A stretch of 6,152 nt of DNA from Paracoccaceae bacterium (lineage in GTDB: Bacteria > Pseudomonadota > Alphaproteobacteria > Rhodobacterales > Rhodobacteraceae): positions 1 to 6,152 of the forward strand of contig SLQN01000243.1 of NCBI GenBank assembly GCA_007131465.1, written 5' to 3'. The translations under genes were made by a program, and so were the position numbers. The notes below the pieces were generated by a model. It made no database searches and was not told the origin of the DNA. It worked only from the letters and a program-made list of their open reading frames with translations. Positions 1 to 5,382 of the stretch are shown here, piece after piece; position 1 is the stretch's first letter; every line of letters starts with the position of its first letter.

Positions 1-650
1 ATGTCATAGATTCGCCGGAGGGGGCTTCGCGGTCACTTCAGGCGCCTGATCTGGGGTGGTCGAGGGGTCTGAGCACGGCGCCGGGGGCTGAGTTGGGCAG
101 CTTTGCGCACTCCTGTGTTGAGTATGGTGAAATTATCCGCGGAGCGGGGCCGAAAGGGCTCAGATCGGGACATTGTTTACGGGTTGTAAACCAAATGCAC
201 AGGGCGAATTCTTCGGCGACCGCATGCGTTCATCATGACAGTCGGGTGATTCGGTTTTAGCCAGAGGATCCCACACGCCCGCTCTGGTTTCTGAAAGTGC
301 GATCTGGACAGCAATGACAACATGCTGCGCTGCGCCCGAGGGTCAGCTTTCGGGCACTTCGTATCGATCGCCTGCTGACCGCAAAGGGCCGCGCACGTCG
401 ATGCTGGCATCACTACGCCCATGGCTTTGCGAATGCCGCTTTTCTGTGCATTGCTTCCAGTCAAGGCACATACAGCGAATGGCCGCTGTCACTAGATGTT
501 GCAGATCCAATGCCCCGGCTTGGTCAGACGGCGTTTTGCCTTATCAGCATGCAGACATGTGAGATCCGGCCAGCAGTTTCTGCACCCACCAATATTGGAC
601 GATTACGATTCCAACACGAGGTTCGGTGCCCCCCGTCAAACGTTCTCGGC

Positions 651-659
651 TTATCCACA
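651..659 (+). promoter_or_regulatory. Lone DnaA-box match (TTATCCACA)
   Basis: The nine bases match the consensus DnaA box TTATNCACA exactly. No second good box, iteron array or AT-rich unwinding tract lies nearby, and one match in 6 kb can occur by chance. Function is therefore doubtful. Confidence 0.25.
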
Positions 660-885
660 GATTCGTCCTTCACACCCCCTTGATCCGAATCGATACCTCG
701 GGCAACTTTCTCCTTAGAGGCGAGCAGTCCCTCGAAATAATAGGCATAACAGGTCAATCAGATCGGCACTTTCTGGCCCCGTGCGCATGCGGGGTTTGGC
801 GTGTCGGTGTTTTCCCATTTGCTCAGCTATAAAAATCCACAAGCCAGTGGGCGGAACAGGCATGTCTTCTGCACTGGCGAATTCG

Positions 886-893
886 AGGAAGGA
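886..893 (+). promoter_or_regulatory. Ribosome binding site fixing the start at 900
   Basis: AGGAAGGA lies six bases before the ATG at 900. The same frame is open further upstream to an ATG at 801, but that start has no Shine-Dalgarno sequence. This site therefore favours the shorter, 203-aa product. Confidence 0.65.
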
Positions 894-899
894 ATTGCG

Positions 900-1511
900 A
901 TGGCTCTGCCCAAGCGCGTCTGGTTTACATTGCATGAAACCGCTGCCCGCTGGGGCTGCAACATTGCCGACATCGCCGGATGGGCCGATGCTGGGCATTT
1001 TTGCATCTTCACCGGCGTCACCCCGATCCGCAGCGGGGCAGAGATCGTCGCGGGAAAAGTGGTGCTGGCCTCGATAGAGCTTCTTCCGCTCTTTCGCCGA
1101 TGTGGAACGGGTCCCAGCGAAGGGCTGATCCGGCGCGTCCAGCCCTATGGGCGCGAGGAATGGCTGATCATCACCGAACCGGAAGGAGGGATCATGGTGG
1201 CGATCGTTGACATGATGATCTCCGCAGCGGAAGTGCAGCGTTTTGAGCACGCGTACAATATCTTCGACCGGGGCTCTGAGGGCGCTGGGCTGAGCGAGGA
1301 AGGGGACTATGACTGGGCAGCGATGAACATCGAGATCACACGGCGGGTATTCGAAGACGGTCTGCCCGCGTCGCAGAACGAAATGATCCGGGAACTTCAG
1401 GACTGGTTCGCCGCGCGATCGGAAGATGGCAGCTTCCCGGATGAAAGCTCAATCCGGCGGCGCCTCAAACCCATCCTCGATGCCCTAAAGTTCAAGAGAC
1501 CGAAGCGGTAA
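900..1511 (+). CDS. Hypothetical protein with putative N-terminal helix-turn-helix, 203 aa
   Basis: The function is unknown. Residues 9-36, with an acidic helix start (LHETAARWGC) and then DIAGWADAGHF, look like the small helix-turn-helix of MerR/AlpA-type proteins. The middle (about 45-125) is mixed hydrophobic, with no membrane segment or signal peptide. The C-terminal region (about 155-195) has Gln-158 of PASQNE, WF at 169-170 and PDESSIRRRLKP at 180-191, which looks like a second small helical unit and may also bind DNA. The start at 900 is chosen for its Shine-Dalgarno sequence. The last 20 bases overlap the 3' end of the convergent integrase gene. TATAAA at 828-833 could be a -10 box, but no good -35 accompanies it. 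A DNA-binding regulator of the element is a guess from the HTH-like region and the neighbourhood; it could equally be a host gene next to the insertion. Confidence 0.7.
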   Translation: MALPKRVWFTLHETAARWGCNIADIAGWADAGHFCIFTGVTPIRSGAEIVAGKVVLASIELLPLFRRCGTGPSEGLIRRVQPYGREEWLIITEPEGGIMVAIVDMMISAAEVQRFEHAYNIFDRGSEGAGLSEEGDYDWAAMNIEITRRVFEDGLPASQNEMIRELQDWFAARSEDGSFPDESSIRRRLKPILDALKFKRPKR

Positions 1512-2802
1512 CCCCGAATGGCCCACGGCGCTGAGCCGAAGCTGTCGCCGGTGCCGAAGACGGGTCTGTGCTGTGCACGAGGCGGGGCTTAGGCTTGAAG
1601 GCATTGGCCACCGCATCGACGCCCGCACGCAGCGGTGAGTCCATGAGATGCGCATAACGCTGCGTGGTTTGCATCTGGCTATGGCCGAGCAGCTTGCCGA
1701 TCATCTCCAATGACGCGCCCCCGCTGACCAGCAGCGATGCGAAAGTATGGCGCAGGTCGTGGATGCGGACGTCAGGAATGTCGGCATCGCGCTGGATGCG
1801 CTGCCAGAACCGGCGCACCTCCTGCACGGGCTGGCCCGGCGTGTCGCCGGGGAATAGCCAAGGGCAGCCTGCAAACACCGCCTGACGGCGCAGGCGCACG
1901 ATCACTGCGGCTTCGTCCGAGATTGGCACACGGTGCACGCGGCGCTGCTTTGTCGTGGTCGCGGGCTTGGTCCATGACAAGTGTTCAAGGTTGAAATCCT
2001 CGAACCGCGCTTGCCGCACTTCCCCGACCCGGGCACCCGTCAGCATGCAAATCCGGATAATGTTCGCCGCCCGTGTGTCTTCGGCCCCATCCAGCGCTGT
2101 GGCGAGGCGCGCGATTTCATCTTGCGACAGATACCGCTCGCGCGGTGTTTCCATTCGGCGGCGAAACCCCATGGCCGGGTTATCCTCGCGCCAGCCCCAT
2201 TTAATGGCATAGGCGAACATCTTTCTGACCACCTCGCCAACCCGGTTTGCGCGCACTGGCGTGGGCTTGGCCCCTTGCAGCTTGCGCACGCGGTTGTTGG
2301 GCTTGGTCTTGGCAGGCCGCGCCCGCCCCTCGGCCACTTTGTTCAGCAGCAATTCCACATCATACGAGCTAACCTCGGTCACCAGCATCCGGCCCCAGGC
2401 AGGTCCAATAAACTTCACCATCATGGATCGCTGATCGGCCGCATTCAACTTGGCCAGATGCGTCAGATGCACCTCGACATAGCGGGCGATGAGATCCGTG
2501 ACCCGCGGCGCCTCGCGCATCGCATCACGGTCCGCCAGCGGATCACCGCCCGCATCGATCTCGCGGCGCAGCTCCTTGGCACGCGTGCGCGCCGCCGACA
2601 CGCCCCATTCCGGCCAGCGGCCAAAGGTCATACGGCGTTGCTTGCCTGCATAGCGGTAATCCAGCGTGAAGGCGCGGCCACCGCCGCGATAGATGCACAC
2701 CGCAAAGCCGCGCACCTCGGTGTCGAATATCTGGTAATCCCGGCCCTCCGCGGGCGCGGCGTCGCGCACGACCACTTCGGTCAGTTTCTGTCTGTTCACC
2801 AT
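1492..2802 (-). CDS. int: Tyrosine recombinase/phage integrase, DUF4102 arm-binding type, 436 aa
   Basis: This is a site-specific recombinase that would integrate and excise the element by strand exchange between attP and attB. Residues about 6-90 form the N-terminal arm-DNA-binding domain typical of P4-like and prophage integrases (RGFAVCIYRGGGRAFTLDYR, then MTFGRWPEWGVSAARTRAKEL). About 100-210 is the core-binding SAM-like domain, including NRVGEVVRKMFAYAIKWGW. About 220-395 is the catalytic domain. All catalytic residues are visible: R258 in TGARVGE, K285 in TTTKQRR, H348 and R351 in HDLRHTFAS, H374 in LLGHSQ, and nucleophile Y383 in RYAH. Length is normal for the family, so it looks intact. 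The ATG at 2802 is chosen because AGAGAGG lies seven bases upstream; an in-frame TTG at 2808 would leave no spacing. The gene points away from the repeat region and the rightward operon, and its tail overlaps the gene at 900-1511 by 20 bp. The proline/alanine-rich tail after about residue 405 is probably disordered. Confidence 0.95.
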   Translation of the reverse strand: MVNRQKLTEVVVRDAAPAEGRDYQIFDTEVRGFAVCIYRGGGRAFTLDYRYAGKQRRMTFGRWPEWGVSAARTRAKELRREIDAGGDPLADRDAMREAPRVTDLIARYVEVHLTHLAKLNAADQRSMMVKFIGPAWGRMLVTEVSSYDVELLLNKVAEGRARPAKTKPNNRVRKLQGAKPTPVRANRVGEVVRKMFAYAIKWGWREDNPAMGFRRRMETPRERYLSQDEIARLATALDGAEDTRAANIIRICMLTGARVGEVRQARFEDFNLEHLSWTKPATTTKQRRVHRVPISDEAAVIVRLRRQAVFAGCPWLFPGDTPGQPVQEVRRFWQRIQRDADIPDVRIHDLRHTFASLLVSGGASLEMIGKLLGHSQMQTTQRYAHLMDSPLRAGVDAVANAFKPKPRLVHSTDPSSAPATASAQRRGPFGVTASVS

Positions 2803-2809
2803 CTGCAAA

Positions 2810-2816
2810 CCTCTCT
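2810..2816 (-). promoter_or_regulatory. Ribosome binding site of the integrase
   Basis: On the minus strand AGAGAGG lies seven bases before the ATG at 2802. This decides between that ATG and the in-frame TTG at 2808. Confidence 0.6.
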
Positions 2817-2873
2817 CTTGCCCCTGTCATGACGCGTAGATCGGGCCGTCTATCAAGCAGAGCATGGCGCTAG

Positions 2874-2900
2874 GGGTGGCAGGGAGGCACGGGGTGGCAC
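2874..2900 (+). repeat. Left arm of a perfect 27-bp inverted repeat
   Basis: This arm is the exact reverse complement of 3281-3307. It reads as GGGTGGC, then AGGGAGGCAC, then GGGGTGGCAC. Outside the perfect part, similarity continues imperfectly for about 12 more bases (CGCT against AGCG, and GCA against TGC in the same register). It contains two direct copies of the GGGTGGCA core. Confidence 0.9.
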
Positions 2901-2926
2901 GTAGGAGACAGGTGGCGTGCCACCCC
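2891..2926. repeat. Convergent pair 1 of GGGGTGGCAC
   Basis: GGGGTGGCAC at 2891-2900 faces its perfect complement GTGCCACCCC at 2917-2926 across 16 bp. The spacer end overlaps a smaller inverted repeat, GGTGGC-GT-GCCACC, at 2911-2924. The right-hand copy continues into an A/T-rich flank up to 2939. Confidence 0.85.
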
Positions 2927-3074
2927 ATGTTATATTGGTAATTTGCGCGCTGGGCCGCTTTCCGGTGAGGACGGCATCCACATTCGCCGATCATGATTTC
3001 CACCCGAATGCGCCCCTCAAGGCCAGAATCACCGCTCCAACCGGGCGAGAGCTGCGAAATCTTCAATAAAATAT

Positions 3075-3109
3075 GGGGGTGGCACGCGTTCATGCGCGTT
3101 GCCACCCCC
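3075..3109. repeat. Convergent pair 2 of GGGGGTGGCA (central)
   Basis: GGGGGTGGCA at 3075-3084 is matched perfectly by TGCCACCCCC at 3100-3109 with a 15-bp spacer. The stem can extend inward through CGCG/CGCG with one bulged base at 3099, leaving a six-base loop. Both copies have an A-rich outer flank. It lacks a U-tract, so it does not look like an intrinsic terminator. Confidence 0.85.
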
Positions 3110-3254
3110 TGTTTGCACGCTAATGCGCGCGAAAGCCCGCGAATCCGCTGATTTGCGCGGGAATGCGCACCAACACGGGGAACAGCCAGATTGCTGCAGC
3201 GCGGCGCGAGTCATGGTTTCCGCGCCGGCATGTGCCAAAAGCCCAATAAAACAG

Positions 3255-3290
3255 GGGGTGGCACGGGGGTGGCGAGTTTCGTGCCACCCC
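3255..3290. repeat. Convergent pair 3 of GGGGTGGCAC
   Basis: GGGGTGGCAC at 3255-3264 faces GTGCCACCCC at 3281-3290 across 16 bp, the same spacer as pair 1. An additional degenerate copy, GGGGTGGCG, follows directly at 3266-3274 and could pair with the same right arm. The left copy has the A-rich flank from 3244. Confidence 0.85.
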
Positions 3291-3307
3291 GTGCCTCCCT
3301 GCCACCC
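3281..3307 (-). repeat. Right arm of the perfect 27-bp inverted repeat
   Basis: Exact reverse complement of 2874-2900, with 380 bp between the arms. It ends 66 bp before the ATG of the small HTH gene, where promoter or operator functions for the operon would be expected. Confidence 0.9.
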
Positions 3308-3373
3308 TCAGCGATGTGCGGAAATGGTCCTCAGCATCTGCCCACTTTCGGGCCGCTACGCTGGAGACATCAC

Positions 3374-3631
3374 ATGCAGGAAACTATGAACGCCAAGGGA
3401 AGCAGGGACGCGTCGCGCACGCTCCTCGGCGGCTGGATCAGCCGCACCGATCTTGCCCAGGAACTCGAGATCTCTGAGGCGACCTTGCGGCGCTGGGCGA
3501 CCGAGCGCTGGGGCCCACCCTGCGTGCGGGCCGGACGGAAGGTCTTTTACCGCCGCAGCGCGGTTGTCGAATGGCTGGAAGATCAGGAAGCGGTAAATCA
3601 GCGCCGCGCACGCCGGGGGGGCCGTCGATGA
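3374..3631 (+). CDS. Excisionase-like small helix-turn-helix protein, 85 aa
   Basis: This is a small basic DNA-binding protein. Residues about 22-66 fit the HTH_17/MerR-like fold of excisionases and AlpA-type regulators: ISRTDLAQELEISEATLRRW forms the helix-turn-helix, followed by a short wing (VRAGRKVFYRRSAVVEWLED) that ends in the usual helix. The tail is a run of Arg and Gly (RRARRGGRR). The ATG at 3374 has GGAG seven bases upstream; the ATG at 3386, after AGGAA, is an alternative start four codons in. Opposite orientation to the integrase across the repeat region is the common arrangement for a recombination directionality factor, but a transcriptional regulator of the operon is equally possible. 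It is the first gene of the rightward operon, and its stop overlaps the next start as ATGA. Confidence 0.8.
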   Translation: MQETMNAKGSRDASRTLLGGWISRTDLAQELEISEATLRRWATERWGPPCVRAGRKVFYRRSAVVEWLEDQEAVNQRRARRGGRR

Positions 3632-3897
3632 GCATCCCCCTGCCCTTCCGCAAGCGCGGCCAGCGCGATCAGGTCCGTCAGGACTGGATTGACGAGCGGC
3701 TGGCCGAGGCACGCATTGTCGTGGCCGACGTCGTGAACCATTCCGACCACCTGCTGCGGCTGGCCTGCAATGTGCTGGTCCAGCATGGCGTAACAGCCTC
3801 TGAGCGCGAAGACGCGCGGATCTTGTTGGTCGTCCTGGATGCCAAATCACTCGGGCGCGCTGGGCGCTCGCGGTCTGAACCGGAGGACCGTCGATGA
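3628..3897 (+). CDS. Hypothetical protein, 89 aa, in the early operon
   Basis: I do not recognise this protein. It has a basic N-terminus (FRKRGQRDQVRQDW), a predicted long helix with acidic and aliphatic residues (about 19-55, including ADVVNHSDHLLRLACNVLV), a second helix (about 57-74, ASEREDARILLVVLDAKS) and a charged Arg/Ser/Glu tail. It has no membrane segment, signal peptide or cysteine cluster. The start overlaps the previous stop as ATGA, with a run of seven G six bases upstream; its own stop overlaps the next start in the same way. The double overlap strongly suggests translation coupled to the HTH and nuclease genes. A small accessory factor in regulation or replication is possible but unsupported. 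Confidence 0.7.
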   Translation: MSIPLPFRKRGQRDQVRQDWIDERLAEARIVVADVVNHSDHLLRLACNVLVQHGVTASEREDARILLVVLDAKSLGRAGRSRSEPEDRR

Positions 3898-4316
3898 AGC
3901 GCCGCGGCACTCCCGAAGCAGATCTGCAGCGGAGCGTGGTCATCGCGCTGCGTTTTGCTCTGCCCAAGACAGCCATCATCCATCACTGCGCCAATGAGGT
4001 CACCGAGCCGGGCCCGCGCGGGGCCAAACGTCAGGCGATCCTGGTCGGAATGGGCGTCCATCCCGGATTTGCCGATCTGATCGTGCTCTGCGACGGGCGC
4101 GTGCTGTTCCTCGAGCTGAAGTCGCTCAAGGGGCGGCTTAGTCCAGATCAGGAGGCGTTTCGCGATGCTGTGCTGGCGCAGGGCCATGGCTGGGCACTGT
4201 TGCGCTCGCTCGATGATACGCTGGGCGCGCTGGCCGACCACGGCTTCACCACGCGTGTCGTGCAGCCAGACGCCGCCCAGCGCGCGATCCGCCCAGCGCG
4301 GAGGGCTGCACCATGA
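3894..4316 (+). CDS. VRR-NUC domain nuclease, 140 aa
   Basis: A stand-alone VRR-NUC protein, a PD-(D/E)XK-like metal-dependent nuclease fold common in phages and also found in FAN1-type structure-specific nucleases. Visible motifs: an N-terminal acidic position in TPEADLQRSVV (E8), HPGFADLIVL with D61, LFLELKS with E74 and K76, and SPDQEAF with Q86, followed by the amphipathic helix and GHGWALLRS. Those are the expected metal and catalytic positions, so it should be active, probably on branched or single-strand-containing DNA during replication or recombination. The cellular substrate is not known from sequence. The ATG is supported by GGAGG seven bases upstream and by the ATGA overlap with the previous gene; its own stop overlaps the replication gene in the same manner. 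Residues 120-140 form an Ala/Arg-rich tail. Length is typical of the phage versions. Confidence 0.88.
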   Translation: MKRRGTPEADLQRSVVIALRFALPKTAIIHHCANEVTEPGPRGAKRQAILVGMGVHPGFADLIVLCDGRVLFLELKSLKGRLSPDQEAFRDAVLAQGHGWALLRSLDDTLGALADHGFTTRVVQPDAAQRAIRPARRAAP

Positions 4317-5377
4317 GTCATGCCGCCACCAACTGGGCCATCCAGCAGCGCGGGCTGAAACCCACCACCAAGATCGTGCTCTGGCATCTGTGTGACAGGT
4401 TCAACCCGGACTATGGCTGTTTCCCCTCGCAGGTGCAGTTGGCTTATGATTGCGAAATCAGCCGCGCCACGCTGAACCGCCATCTTGATGATCTCGAAGC
4501 CGGCGGCCTCATTCGCCGCATTCGCAGGGTCGATCATCGCACCGGGCAGCAACGCCCCACGCGCTATCTGCTGGGCTTCGAGCAGGGATTTCCGCCACCC
4601 GGGTCAAACCCACCAGACGCAGATCACAGCGCGCCATTTGACCTTGATGCAGCACCAAACCCGTGTCCAGATTTGAGACACGGCCCTGATGATGAAAATC
4701 CAAGCACAGACAATGGCTTGTCGTCGGAATCCGCACCGCGCCCGTGTCTCAATTCCGGACATGACCCCGCGTCTCATTCTGGCGCAATCCCGTGTCTCAA
4801 AAACGGCGATTCCCGTGTCTCAAAACGAGACACTAACCCTGTAAGGGAACCTTTAAGTAAACCAGTAAAGGAGGAGGAGGACGCGCGAGCGGACATCACA
4901 AATGATTTTTTCGCAGAGCTACTGGCAGCGCTGGGCCTCGATCCCTCCGCCCTACCCGGCTGGTGGCAGGGCTCGCCACCCCGCAAACACGTCCGGCGCT
5001 GGCGCGATGATCTGGGTCTCGACGAGGCCGCGATCCTCGCGGTTGCCGAAGCCTCGCGGCGGGACCACCCCGAACCACCCGATGGCCCCAAGGCGCTCGA
5101 CCGCGCCATGCAGCGCGCAGCGCAGCGCCTGAAACAGACTGGCGCGCCGATTGCGAGGAAATTCGCAGCCAACGGCACCGGCACTGGCAATGGCCGGGGT
5201 CAGAACCGCAATCTAGGCCCCATGCCCAGCGCCGAGGAAAAGGCGGCATTCTATGCCGATCTGGTCAATTCCGACCGCTTCCTGCCCGCGAACACGATCA
5301 GCAACAGCATCCGCGATGCGATGCTGGAACGCGGTCTGGTCACGGTCGAGCGGCTGCGCGAGCGCGGGGTGCGGTGA
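4313..5377 (+). CDS. Winged-helix replication initiator-like protein (lambda O-like layout), 354 aa
   Basis: Residues about 10-90 form an HTH_36-type winged helix: KIVLWHLCDRF, FPSQVQLAYDCEISRATLNR, HLDDLEAGGLIRRI and a wing ending TRYLLGF. Such domains begin many phage replication proteins. Residues 95-195 are a polar, proline-rich linker (PCPDLRHG, PCLNSGHD, PASHSGAI, PCLKNGDS) whose DNA holds iterons, then an acidic KEEEDARAD patch. Residues 198-275 form a helical C-terminal domain (FFAELLAALGLDPSAL, HVRRWRDDLGL, GPKALDRAMQRAAQRL), and the tail from 305 carries a further helical region. By analogy with lambda O, the N-terminus would bind the iterons and the C-terminus would recruit host DnaB; no loader or helicase gene is visible in the window. 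GGAGGG lies seven bases before the ATG, which overlaps the previous stop as ATGA. A plain HTH regulator binding its own gene is the alternative. Confidence 0.82.
   Translation: MSHAATNWAIQQRGLKPTTKIVLWHLCDRFNPDYGCFPSQVQLAYDCEISRATLNRHLDDLEAGGLIRRIRRVDHRTGQQRPTRYLLGFEQGFPPPGSNPPDADHSAPFDLDAAPNPCPDLRHGPDDENPSTDNGLSSESAPRPCLNSGHDPASHSGAIPCLKNGDSRVSKRDTNPVREPLSKPVKEEEDARADITNDFFAELLAALGLDPSALPGWWQGSPPRKHVRRWRDDLGLDEAAILAVAEASRRDHPEPPDGPKALDRAMQRAAQRLKQTGAPIARKFAANGTGTGNGRGQNRNLGPMPSAEEKAAFYADLVNSDRFLPANTISNSIRDAMLERGLVTVERLRERGVR
4661..4683. repeat. Inverted iteron pair at the left of the array
   Basis: CCGTGTC at 4661-4667 faces GACACGG at 4677-4683 across nine bases. The minus-strand copy extends to CCGTGTCTCAAA (4683 back to 4672), matching the tandem iterons in full, while the plus-strand copy agrees mainly over CCCGTGTC. 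It lies 58 bp to the left of the tandem array. Confidence 0.8.
4741..4827 (+). repeat. Four tandem iterons, consensus CCCGTGTCTCAAWWC
   Basis: The copies are CCCGTGTCTCAATTCCGG at 4741-4758, CCCGCGTCTCATTCTGG at 4766-4782, CCCGTGTCTCAAAAACGG at 4789-4806 and CCCGTGTCTCAAAACG at 4812-4827. Start-to-start spacing is 25, 23 and 23 bp, close to but not exactly two helical turns. Because the spacings are not multiples of three, the repeats are translated in three different frames (RPCLN, PASHS, IPCLK, SRVSK). Conservation is therefore at the DNA level. I found no full copy of GTGTCTC outside this gene in the window. Confidence 0.88.
4815..4833. repeat. Perfect palindrome closing the iteron array
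   Basis: GTGTCTCAAAACGAGACAC has 7-bp arms and a five-base centre. The left arm is the core of the last tandem iteron and the right arm is an inverted copy. It stands directly before the AT-richer stretch. Confidence 0.85.
4841..4870. other. AT-richer stretch next to the iterons
   Basis: 19 of 30 bases are A or T, rising to 13 of 18 at 4851-4868, in a region otherwise GC-rich. It follows the iteron array immediately, which is where the unwinding element of an iteron origin would lie. It still codes for protein (residues about 177-186 of the initiator). Confidence 0.45.
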
Positions 5378-5382
5378 ATGGC

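Larger units (their letters stand above)
1..899. other. Gene-free stretch at the left edge
   Basis: I see no gene here. Open frames on both strands are short, lack good ribosome binding sites and do not read like any protein family I know. There is no recognisable tRNA, so no classical tRNA attachment site is visible. The stretch holds a perfect DnaA-box match at 651-659, an inverted repeat GTTTAC/GTAAAC at 175-191, arms CCAGAG/CTCTGG at 261-287, CCCCG/CGGGG at 777-794, and two similar direct copies of GCGAATG(G)CCGCT at 429-440 and 475-487. It may be decayed intergenic DNA at the edge of the element. No boundary can be fixed from the sequence alone. Confidence 0.5.
2874..3307. repeat. Symmetric GGGGTGGCAC repeat region between int and the operon
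   Basis: This lies within the 570-bp gene-free gap 2803-3373. The core GGGGTGGCA(C) occurs in both orientations about nine times, some copies degenerate: plus-strand at 2873, 2891, 3076, 3255 and 3266; minus-strand ending at 2926, 3108, 3290 and 3307; and a GGTGGC half at 2911. Six copies form three convergent pairs with 15-16 bp spacers, centred near 2908, 3092 and 3272, so 184 and 180 bp apart. Four inner copies carry an A-rich flank (CAATAAAA or similar) before the G run: minus 2917-2939, plus 3064-3085, minus 3100-3118 and plus 3244-3264. The outermost copies sit in a perfect 27-bp inverted repeat. The midpoint of the whole structure (3090.5) nearly coincides with the centre of the middle pair (3092). 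Location suggests binding sites for integrase arms, the small HTH protein, a repressor or an initiator. Which one is not decidable from the sequence. Confidence 0.85.
4660..4911 (+). promoter_or_regulatory. Putative replication origin inside the initiator gene
   Basis: This segment combines an inverted pair of GTGTC elements (4661-4683), four tandem iterons (4741-4827), a second inverted copy (4827-4833), an AT-richer stretch (4841-4870), a polypurine run GGAGGAGGAGG (4870-4880) and a short A/T tract (4899-4911). The order of iterons then AT-rich DNA, within the linker-coding part of a DNA-binding protein gene, is the arrangement of the phage lambda origin in gene O. Origin function is inferred; the repeats are directly seen. 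Confidence 0.6.

Noticed and set aside
175..191. GTTTAC/GTAAAC inverted repeat as an operator
   Set aside because: Six-base arms with no adjacent gene or promoter; too little to call a regulatory site.
600..700. tRNA or tRNA fragment as attachment site
   Set aside because: GGTTCGGTGCC superficially resembles a T-loop, but no acceptor or anticodon stem can be built around it on either strand.
714..1250. Minus-strand open frame of 178 codons opposite the 203-aa gene
   Set aside because: The plus-strand frame has a good Shine-Dalgarno sequence and protein-like composition; this one has neither and is best seen as a shadow.
1981..2832. Long plus-strand open frame (283 codons) opposite the integrase
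   Set aside because: It is antisense to an integrase with a full set of catalytic residues, its peptide is rich in His/Arg/Pro as is typical of GC-rich shadow frames, and it has no family resemblance.
3075..3109. Hairpin as an intrinsic terminator
   Set aside because: The stem is strong but no T-tract follows on either strand, and the structure recurs as a set of three evenly spaced pairs.
2891..3290. TGGCAC in the repeats read as the -24 element of sigma-54 promoters
   Set aside because: No copy is followed by a proper TTGCA-type -12 element at the right distance; the best, on the minus strand at about 3286-3275 (TCGCC), is poor. Paired inverted copies explain the pattern better.
2874..3307. 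CRISPR array
   Set aside because: Units are few, alternate in orientation and have spacers of very unequal length; no cas genes are visible.
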